NCBI GenBank assembly: GCA_027625915.1 | Contig: JANTQA010000048.1 | Coordinates: forward strand, 2,604,001 to 2,668,000 | Length of the DNA stretch: 64,000 bases | Direction: 5' to 3' | From: Anaeramoeba flamelloides | Lineage: Eukaryota; Metamonada; Anaeramoebidae | Shown: in pieces, positions 35,395-44,711 of the stretch | Position numbering within the stretch: position 1 is the stretch's first letter | Layout of the letters: each line of letters opens with the position of its first letter | Program-made: the position numbers and the translations under genes | Notes under the pieces: generated by a model | Database searches by the model: none | Told to the model about the DNA's origin: nothing | The model's input: only the letters and a program-made list of their open reading frames with translations

Positions 35395-36864
35395 ACGTTT
35401 CCACCCTAGGGGGTGTTTAGTTATTGTTTATTTTTACATTCACTACTTAAAAAGAATTATCATTCTGCAAGAAATAGGATAAAAAAATACTCATCTCAAA
35501 GTCAAAAAAACTTAGAGAATAAAAAAGGTCAAAAGAGATTTTTGAAGAAAAAATTTAACACAAATAATTTTAGGGGATTAACTTCTATCAAGATAAGCCT
35601 AAGATCAAATTTTGTTGTTATTAAACCTAACCACATCAGTACGTCCAGGTTCAAATTTCTCTAAAAAATCAATTAGTCAAGTAGTAATATTTGTTGATCC
35701 CATCAATTAAAAATAATCTTTGTTCTAGTAAAAAACTGACAACAATTTTATAAAAAAATATGTATTTTCCAACAAATTTAAAGGTTAAATTATCAACCTC
35801 TGCGACTCAAAAGTCACAAAATATCTCTCTTAGATTTGTTTTGAAATCTAGATTAATTACTGAAAAAACTTCAATTTTTTTTAATAAATTAAATACTTAA
35901 TCAATAAAATCTTTTACAAATTATTTCTTAAATATTGGGAATGTATTGGGGTTACAATTATCCTTATTAAAAGGAGATAAAACTAATTAGTCTTTGAGTT
36001 TTTTATGTTGATCATTATTGAGTTAATCCTTGTATTTAAAAAATATATAAAAAACATATAATTTTGAAATTCTAAATATGAATTATTAAATACTGAATAC
36101 AATTATTTTGAGTTTCGATTTTAATAATTGGGAAAATAAATCATTGTCAAAAAAATTTCTACAATGAAACTGTTTAATAGATATCATTAGTAAAAAATGT
36201 AATAATTTATTGTCTAAAAAGATTTAAAATAGATTTTTTAGAGTTTAATGAGCCATTACGCACTAATATCATTTACACCGTATAACAGCAAACTTTGATT
36301 ATAGAAAAATCGATGGTGATGTTAATCCTTAAATGATTTTTTTGTACAAGCTCAAATTTTAAAATATTTCAAACTTGTAAAAGTAACTAAAAAATATTTT
36401 GAACAGCTAAGGAAATTGTTTTGCGATTATAGATTTGAAATGAAAATCTAAACTACTGAGCAATTCAAATTTATTAGATTAAATTTTCAGTTCAATTTCC
36501 TTTTTTGAAATCAATTAACTCAACAAACAAAACAACCCAATAGAAAGAATCTTTTGAAAGAAGAGTCGATTTTATAAAGTTTATTCAGATTTAAAGTTAT
36601 CTAATGCATTAATCAAAGATTGTGTTTTACAAATTTATAAAATGTAAAATGAATTAAAATTTTTCTGATATTTCATGGAATTTATCAGTTTTAAAAATTT
36701 GATTTGGATCTTTAAAACGGTAAATTACGAAAATTATGGAAATTACGCAGTTTTTTTTAAAGAAATTTCTTACTGGTAAAAATTAAACTGAGATGATAGA
36801 ACCCTACCAAGAGCTCTTTTTATCAATAATTTAACTGTTCTCCTTTCCAAAACATAGTCCTTAA
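35395..36864. mobile_element. family I element, copy 2, interrupted by family E
   Basis: The left end has GGTCTACGTTTCCACCC (copy 1 has GGACTACGTTCCCACCC) and the right end has ACATAGTCCTTAA. Between 36340 and 36430 the interior word ATTTCAAACTTGTAAAAG and AACAGC match copy 1 near 22050-22095. Family I sequence therefore resumes after the family E insertion. Confidence 0.7.
35572..36331. mobile_element. family E element, copy 2, nested in family I (760 bp)
   Basis: It aligns with 5510-6266 over its whole length (CCACATCAGTAC, AAGTAGTAATATTTGTTGAT, AAAATGTAATAATTTATT, ATCATTTACACC). Its terminal repeats are more degraded than those of the first copy. Length agrees within a few bases. Confidence 0.8.
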
Positions 36865-37485
36865 GTTGTAATACATGTAGAAAGAAAAAGATATTAGTTA
36901 ATAATTCTTGTCAAAAACATTACTTTAAATCTTAGTGGACTTACATATCTTTTGTACCATTCCTTTTTCTTGAGCTCAATTATTTTTTCGAAATTTTATT
37001 CGGATTTATTTCAACAATTTAAAAAAATAGGTGTAAATATTCATTTTATCTCAAACCAAGCACTAAATTTACTCAATTTGGATTTCTAAATGTTTGTATA
37101 CCAAAAAAGGTCACACATTATCTTTTTTTCTCAATTTTTAAAAGTGTTAAATGTTAAACTCAAAATAATAGTCATGAATTGAAATAAAAAGATCACTGTT
37201 TGGTGAGTTAGCCAACAATCTTAAAAAATTTGGTACCTTTAAAATTTAATAAACCATAAAAAAACAAAAGGGTATTAATTCTACTTTCCATATCAACAAT
37301 TCGAAAAATTCTAAACTGTAATTTTTTCTTCATAAAAACTAAAATTTTTTAAAATCTCTTTGTAAACACAGAAAAACTCGTCAAGGGGATTTTACAGTTG
37401 AACTTGTCATTATTTCAAAAATGATAATGAAAATTTCCAAAGTAAATATTTATTTTTTTTTTTCAATCATCTAATCTTAAATTGA

Positions 37486-39042
37486 ATGCATAAAAAGATT
37501 TTTGATACAATTGTAATTGGATCTGGTGCAGGAGGCTTATCGTCTGCAGCTTATTTATCAAGAAAAGGATTAAATGTGCTTCTTTGTGAAAAAATGAACG
37601 AGATAGGTGGATATTTGATCAACTTTCAAAGAACAGGAAAATCAGGAGACAAATATAGGTTTGACACTGGTCTTCATTATGTAAGTGCATGTGGGCAAGG
37701 ATGCAAATTTATGACAGTCTTAGAGGAGCTTGTTGGAAAAAGGTCACACGATTTACAATGGAATATGATGGATCCTCATCAAATTAATCGTTACATTTAC
37801 AATGACTTTGAATATAGCTTTCCTATGGGCCTCCACAACTTTGAGAAATCGATTCTTTACAAATTTCCTGATGCAAAGGAAGAAATTAAAAAAGCCTTTA
37901 GGCTTGTACGCAAAATTGATGAAACATTAGCAGACTCTCAAGAATTGGTTGAGAGTTTCAAAACAGGATCACTTCTTACCAAAATACGATCGGCTTTGAA
38001 GTTAATTCCAATCTTACCAAAAACTTACAAATATCTCACCAGCACAGCACTCGAATTGCTAAGCGAGATCAAAGATCCCCGAGTCTTGAAAATTATGGAC
38101 TCGTTCAGTGGCGAGTGTGGGTCGTCAATAGAAACATCATCAAGTATCGTCTTTCTGATGATCAATTCGTATTCAAATGGTTCCTATTATCCACAAGGAG
38201 GAACAAGCCCCATGATCAATTTATTCCGCGACACAGTCTTAGAAAACGGAGGACAAATTAAGAAGAAAACAGGCGTTACGTCAATCCGCAAAGAAGGGAA
38301 ATTATTTAAAGTGCAAACTAACAGGGGTGAATTTTTCTCAAAGACTGTGGTTTCAAATACAGACCCTCACGTGTTATATTCAGATTTACTCCCACAAGAA
38401 ATGGTTTCAAAGAAAATGAAAAAAAAAATCTCAAAGACAACCTCATCAGCTTCCACTTTTATCACATTTATTGGCACTGATCTTGATCTTTCCCAATATA
38501 TGACTTCTGGCAATATTTCTCTTTTTGATGATTCCTTTAGTAATAAGAAATCAAAAGGAATAGTCTTCGGTGGGCACTTTGTTGCATCACCAACTTTAAA
38601 AGACCCAAACGGCGGGCACAGCGCCAAGGGGAAATACTCTTTAGAAATACTTTCCGATGCGGGCCCGTTTGAAGATTGGAAACAATGGGAAAATTCAAAG
38701 CCATATCAAAGACCAAAAGAATATATGAAAAAAAAAGAAAAAATTGGAATGCAGGTTATCAAATTAGTTGAAAGAAAACTCCTCCCTAATTTGACTTCCC
38801 ACTTGGATTTTGTTGAATTCGCTTCGCCTTTAACAAATGTGCATTACGTTTCAGCCAAAGATGGTGCAATTTGTGGTCCTGCGCAGATACCTTCACAATG
38901 TTACTTGAAAACCTTCCCGATTAAAACTTGTGTTCCTGGGCTATATCATTGCGGTTCCTCAACATTTGCTGCTGGTGTGCAAACATCAATCCAATCTGGC
39001 CTGTTAGCTTCAAAGGAGCTTTTAAAACATTTCAAAAAATAA
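37486..39042 (+). CDS. FAD-dependent oxidoreductase, RetSat / carotenoid isomerase-desaturase type
   Basis: 518 residues in one uninterrupted frame. Near the N-terminus is a Rossmann dinucleotide site, GSGAGG (12-17) within DTIVIGSGAGGLSSAAYLS, followed by a family-typical EKMNEIGGY and the FDTGLHYVS motif that resembles FDTGIHY of all-trans-retinol 13,14-reductase. The C-terminus has GLYHCGSSTFAAGV..SGLLAS (about 485-510), the second FAD contact of phytoene desaturase, CRTISO and RetSat enzymes. Length is close to this family's usual 500-600. Substrate is unknown: retinoid, carotenoid or another polyene-like lipid are possibilities. No signal peptide or transmembrane segment is obvious at the N-terminus. 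The gene has no intron and looks visibly less AT-rich than its surroundings, which could reflect selection or lateral acquisition. Confidence 0.88.
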   Translation: MHKKIFDTIVIGSGAGGLSSAAYLSRKGLNVLLCEKMNEIGGYLINFQRTGKSGDKYRFDTGLHYVSACGQGCKFMTVLEELVGKRSHDLQWNMMDPHQINRYIYNDFEYSFPMGLHNFEKSILYKFPDAKEEIKKAFRLVRKIDETLADSQELVESFKTGSLLTKIRSALKLIPILPKTYKYLTSTALELLSEIKDPRVLKIMDSFSGECGSSIETSSSIVFLMINSYSNGSYYPQGGTSPMINLFRDTVLENGGQIKKKTGVTSIRKEGKLFKVQTNRGEFFSKTVVSNTDPHVLYSDLLPQEMVSKKMKKKISKTTSSASTFITFIGTDLDLSQYMTSGNISLFDDSFSNKKSKGIVFGGHFVASPTLKDPNGGHSAKGKYSLEILSDAGPFEDWKQWENSKPYQRPKEYMKKKEKIGMQVIKLVERKLLPNLTSHLDFVEFASPLTNVHYVSAKDGAICGPAQIPSQCYLKTFPIKTCVPGLYHCGSSTFAAGVQTSIQSGLLASKELLKHFKK

Positions 39043-39499
39043 TTTTTTTATGTTTAAAGATTTTTTTTTTTATATTTGTGCTTTAGGTTTTTTGAAAATA
39101 AAAAATCTCTGAAGAAATTTTTTGATAGTGAGAAATTTCTCATAATTTGACCATTTTTTTTTTTTCCACACAAAACTATTAAATTGAAATTTAAAATCAT
39201 TATATTTTATCTCAAAATCAGACTACCAACAAATTCTAATTAATTAGACAATTTTGATATTTAATGTCCATTTTCACAAGAAGGTGACCAATTGTAAATT
39301 GAACATATACTCACAAAGATGTTCATCAATAATATATTACAATATTCTAATAGTCTTGTATCTCATAAGTACAAAATTATCTCTTTTTCAAAGCTTTTTT
39401 TTTAAACTTTCATTTTTTTTTTAATTTATAGATTTCCAATTCAAAAAAACAAATTAGAGATATCAATTTACATTGTTGGTCTTGGAAATTTCAACTTAT

Positions 39500-39920
39500 T
39501 GTCTGAAAAAAAAAAAGTTCAAAAAGGTTTTTAATTGGCAAGATTAATAGAACAGAAAACCTAAAGTAAAATCAAAAAAAAAGAAGAAACCAATTAACTT
39601 TAAAGAATAACCCATTAAATTATTTTCAATCAAACCAATGAACCAATAATAAATCTACTTTCATATCAAAATTCAAGGTGTGGTTTAAAAGATCTCAAAA
39701 ATATGCCAAAAAATTATCAATTTTTTCAATAATTTATCAATCAAAGAAAAACCCATATCAAAAGATAGTATTAAAAAAACTGTTATGACGTTAAATCCTT
39801 CATTTTGTCTTTATTTATTTATTTATGTTTTTATTAATTGATCTTACTTTGAATTTTCAGGTTCTATTAAGGTTCCCAATTAAAAACCATGTTTAATGGA
39901 CTTGTCTCTTTTATTTTTTT
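39500..39920. mobile_element. family F MITE, copy 5
   Basis: Inverted inner ends AGATTAATAGAAC and GTTCTATTAAGGTTCCC, plus flanking GGTTTTTAATTGG and CCAATTAAAAACC. The interior is collinear with 14.6-15.04 kb (GAAAAACCCATATCAAAAG, TTGATCTTACTTTGAATTT). The outer limits are approximate. Confidence 0.75.
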
Positions 39921-40765
39921 TTTTTAACCAATTTTTACATTAGGCTTCTTTATCTCGAAATATGTTTAATATTGAAAATAAACAGGGGTTCTCAAATCTA
40001 AGTAATTGACAAAAAATTTTCTAAATCCCTTAAAATTTAGATAAAAAATTTAATTGAAATTACACCCTAAAACTTTTTCCCCTAACGATTTTTTTTTCCT
40101 CAGTAGTAGTGTGTTTAAGAAACCAAACTAAAGAGATAGATCTTCAACTTCATGGAGATTTATTTAATTCAAATAAAAAAAAAAAATCTAAAAATATAAT
40201 TTACCACATTCCCCAAAGTCAGATATGAACAAAATAATAATATATTTTTTGTTTCAAGGATAAATATTTTTTTTTAGATTTAAACCAACTTTTTTTGAAA
40301 TTTTCTTAGTCTGACTTTTGCTATTTTATTTTTTATTCTTTTTGTTTTAAATTTTGTCATGAAATATTCCTTAAGCATTTTAAATAAAAAAAATAAAAAT
40401 TCTATTTTTAATAATTAAAATTGTACTTCTCTTATGAATATTACTTGACATTTGTCCATTTTTTTTTCACTTCAAATATGATAATTCTTGTTAAAAAGCT
40501 CATGAAATGATTATTTTTATGCTGTTATGAACAGTTCAAAATAGGTAATATCTTGTAAAAAAAGTTCAATTAAATTGTGTATAATCTTTTTTTTAACTAA
40601 TTGTTAAAATGTCAGAAATATGGTTTTTAGAAAAGTGAAAATTAAATTTTTTATTTATGAAAAGCTTCTAACTTTATTGCCTACCTTTCACCACAAATTA
40701 GTTACAAAATGTAATTCGAGGGAATAGAAACAATAAGTTTTCTTTTTTCAAATTTGAAAAATATA

Positions 40766-41835
40766 AACTCAATTCCAAAAATTGGGGCACACCTTCAAAA
40801 TCAATTTAATTCCAAGAAAAGTGATATTTGACTCTTAAATAGAAACGTTAGATTTTAACAACCAATAGAAATAATTTTAAAGTTAATTATTTATCATTTT
40901 TTTTAATTATTTTTTGATTTTTGATTTTCAATAAATTTTTTGATTTTTTTTGTATTCTTTTTTTTCAAATAAAAAAAAAATTAAAATTTTTTTCAAAACT
41001 TTTCGAAAATCCCAAAACCACTTTAAAATGAAATTTAAAAGTTTTGATTCTGATCACAAAAAAAAATTTTTTTTTTCTCTCAAAAAGAAAAAAGATTCTT
41101 TTTTTATCAAGAAAAAAAAAAATTAAAAAAAAAACCATGATTCAGGGTGCTAGAACACATGCCATACAAACAGACCTTATTATCATTAATGGAAGTGTGA
41201 ATACTGAATATATTATTAAAGATATTATCAAAAAAATCAAATGTAATTCAACTCGTTTAATTCAGAATATGGTGAGTTGGAATGGATTTTCCAAAATGAT
41301 GGAGCTTGTCCACACACTTCAAAAAACTCAAAATTACTTAAAACGGGGGTGTAATGTTCTGGACACTTGAATCTCGAAATTCCCCAGATTTAAATCCAAT
41401 TGAGAATTACCAGTCAATTATGGATACTAAATTGAAAAATTGTAATTCTAAAAACGAAGAGGAATTTATTAAAATTTTCACTAATGTATGAAATACTTTG
41501 AGTTGGGAAAACTTAGAAAATTAGTAAACTCTATATATAAAAGGATAGATTTAGTTATCAAAAGATAAACTGAATCTATTAATAGTTTTTATTAATTTTT
41601 CTTTCAATAAAAATGAATTTTTTGGTAACCGTGTTCCCAAAATAGCGGCACACTTTTTTTTATTTTTTCTTTTTTATTTTTTGAATTGAATTTTAAATTG
41701 ACTATAAAATATATAAATAGTATTCATTAAATATTTTCGGTAAATTTATTATTTTAATGTTTAAGTATTATGTATTGTGATGTATATTTTTATTACTATA
41801 ATTTTTTTGTGTGTCCCATTTTTTGGAATTGAGTT
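40766..41835 (+). mobile_element. Tc1/mariner DNA transposon relic (1.07 kb)
   Basis: TA flanks both ends. The left end AACTCAATTCCAAAAATTGG and the right end, reverse-complemented AACTCAATTCCAAAAAATGG, are near-identical TIRs, followed by GGCACACC and GACACAC. Inside is a decayed DDE transposase tail: LIIINGSVNTEYI, then in another frame FQNDGACPHTSKNS (the second catalytic Asp context), then in a third frame SPDLNPIEN, the hallmark of the Tc1 superfamily. The frames are broken by at least two shifts and a stop. The N-terminal helix-turn-helix half and first catalytic Asp region are missing, and a complete element would be about 1.3 kb. It cannot encode an active enzyme as it stands. Confidence 0.88.
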
Positions 41836-42301
41836 TAGTTAGATATAAAATCATTGAATTATTTATAAAGTAATAATAATGGAAAATTTTTGATTATAAT
41901 CTCTAGAATTGATTGTTATTATCAAATATCCCAAGAGAAAAAAAACTGTTAATTTACCCACTTTTAAAATTAAATGATTTTATGATTTTGATGAAGAAAT
42001 TTCTTTGGAATCATTCTTCTAGTTAATAACGATGTAGATATTTGTTTTACCCAAGAAACAAAAACCAAATCTTCATATATTTTTTGGAGACAAGAATTAG
42101 AAATAGTTAGGATGAAATACCCTTCCCCTCTAAATTAAAGTAAGAAAAAATAAAAAAAGATTTCAAAAAAATGAAGATATTTATTGAATATAAAATTATA
42201 ATTATTTAACTGGCTTCAGAGTATTTTTTTTTCTTAAACTGAATAATAAGAAATATAAATAATTATTTATTAAAAACGGATATTATTATTATGATTATTT
42301 T

Positions 42302-44676
42302 TTAACAGCAACTGCTTTCTTCTTTTTGCTTTAATTTGTTAGGATCAATATTTAAAGAAATATTCATTAAGGATGTATTTTCATCTAATTCTGGTTTAAT
42401 TAATTCTTTTCTTTTCTTATTTTGTTTTAATATTGAAATTCCAATTTTTCTGAACAATTGTTTTACATTATGACCGGTCTTTGCTGATGTTTCTAAATAT
42501 AAAAACCCATTTTTATTTGCTTCCTTCTCTAATTTTTCCAAAGATACTTGCCTTTCATCTTCAAGATCTGTTTTATTACCAACAAGAAATACAATAACAT
42601 CATCACCTCTCTCATTCTGCACTGTATCCATCCAAAATTCAATACTTTTAAAAGACGTTTTATCTTTTGATACAATCGAAATAGATTATATTTCAATAAT
42701 ATATATATAATAATAAAAAAAAAAAATAAAATTCAGATTTCATTTAAAAATGTTCATTACTAATTATAAAGATATTTCCATTAATATCGAATAAACAAAT
42801 ATTTTCCGATTTTTCAGTAAAGGGGGTTAGTTTATTAGTAAGTGTTTTTTTTTTTTAGATTGATAATAAAAGTTGGTTATTGTTGTTAATAAATTAGAGT
42901 TATTTTATTAAATTCTTTTAAATTCTAGAAAAGATAACGGGTATTGACATTTCAGATTAAAATTATTGTGAAATATTTCCCAAAAAAAAAAATGTTAAAA
43001 TAATACTTTTTCCCAATTTAAAAAAATTCGTTTGAAAGTTTCAGATTTATTCAAGCAGGTAAATTAAATATTATATTATTGCATTCACGGGTTAGGGAAT
43101 ATCCAAATTCAAGTTTCAGTGAAGATTATTTTTATCTTTAACTCAATATTTATTAAATATTTTAGAATTTCAAGTTAATAGAAATTATTAAAATTTATGC
43201 TTTTATCAATTTCCATATTAGTAAAATATGCAATCAAAAACCAGAAACAAACCAATTCTGATCTCTAAAAAAGAATTTCAAAATAAAAAATATGGTAATT
43301 TTTACAAATAAAAAAAATTCAAACAAAAAAAAATAAATAAAAAAATTTATCTCTGCCTAATATAGAAAAATTAATAAAATCAAAACAACAATAATAATAA
43401 AAATTAACTGGAGCTAAAAAGATTTGAATGTGTTTAAAAAAAGCAAATATATAGTTACATATATAACGAATTATTGAATTCTAATAGTTGGACTTGTCGT
43501 TAGTTTTTTTTTTAATTTAAGAAATAAAAAAAAACCTAGACACTTCTAGTTAAGTTTTTTTGAGTTTTCTGAGAATTGAGTAAAAACAAAGAATTGAGCA
43601 AAATATATGATTTTTCTCGATTCGTTTAAACTTTGGAAAATCGCCGTTAGCTTTTTTTTAATTTTTGAAATAAAAAGAAAATTTTTGAAATTTTCTTTTT
43701 ATTTGAAAATTAAAAAAAAGCTAGGCACTCTACGACACTCTACGACATGACACAACACAACAACACTCTACAAAAATATTATACAATAATAAAAACTTCA
43801 AAATTCACTATTTACAACAAAAATATTTTTAAGTTATCCATCAAGTTCAACAATTTTAAAATTCATACACTTTAATAACTGCTTAAATAGATATTATTAT
43901 TTCAAAAAAAAATCAAATAAATTTACTAAATGTTTAAATAAGCTATTTTTCAAAAATTTTGACTCACTTTATAATGTTATTGGAAGCGGATCAGCTCTGT
44001 GATTTTATCCCATATTCTTATCACAAAATTTTTCAATTTTTAGATCAAAATCATTTTTTCTAATTTCTTCGAATTTTTTTTTTGCTTTTTCAAATTTTTG
44101 TTTTGCTTTTTCAAATTTTTGGTTTTGATTTTTTTCTTTTTCCTTTTTTTTTGTTTTTTATTGATCTTTTTTTCTTTTTAGATAAGAATAAGGAAATAAA
44201 AAAAAGATCTTCGAAAAGACAAAAAATCACTAACAAAATTGAGAATATGTGATGTCTTTTTAAAATAAATTTAATGATTACCAAAAAATCTTCGTGTTAA
44301 ACTTTTTTTCAGTGAAAGTTCAGTAATAAAAAATCCGTAATGGTCATTACAAAAATTATGATTCACTTTTTTTTAATTTTTGGTTTTATTTTTTTAAATT
44401 ATCAGGTTTTTATATATTTGAAATGGTTTAAAAGTGATTTATCAATATGATTTAATTATTAGTTGTTCTTGAATATTAAAGGATATATATATATATATAT
44501 ATACATATATGTATATAAACTCTTTTTCAGTCAAAGGGGACCAGTTTTATTGAAAAAATAGAATGCATTCTATGAGTTTAATTCATTATTCTTCTCAAAC
44601 TAAAATTTCAATTTTTAGATCAGAATCATTGTTTCTCATTTTGTAAATTTTTTTTTTTGTATTTTGCTTTTTTTTT

Positions 44677-44711
<35 letters not shown>

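Larger units (their letters stand above)
33926..37485. other. intergenic stretch with nested elements
   Basis: Holds the hairpin repeat at 34819-34890 and the family I element (about 35395-36864), which is interrupted by a family E element (35572-36331). Open frames on both strands here are short and element-derived or compositionally biased. The first 400 bp carry very long T runs typical of 3' flanks in this window. Confidence 0.65.
39043..42301. other. intergenic stretch between convergent genes
   Basis: Between the 3' ends of the FAD enzyme (+) and Rab6 (-). It contains a family F copy (about 39500-39920) and the Tc1/mariner relic (40766-41835). The remainder is AT-rich, with no supported gene. 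Confidence 0.65.
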
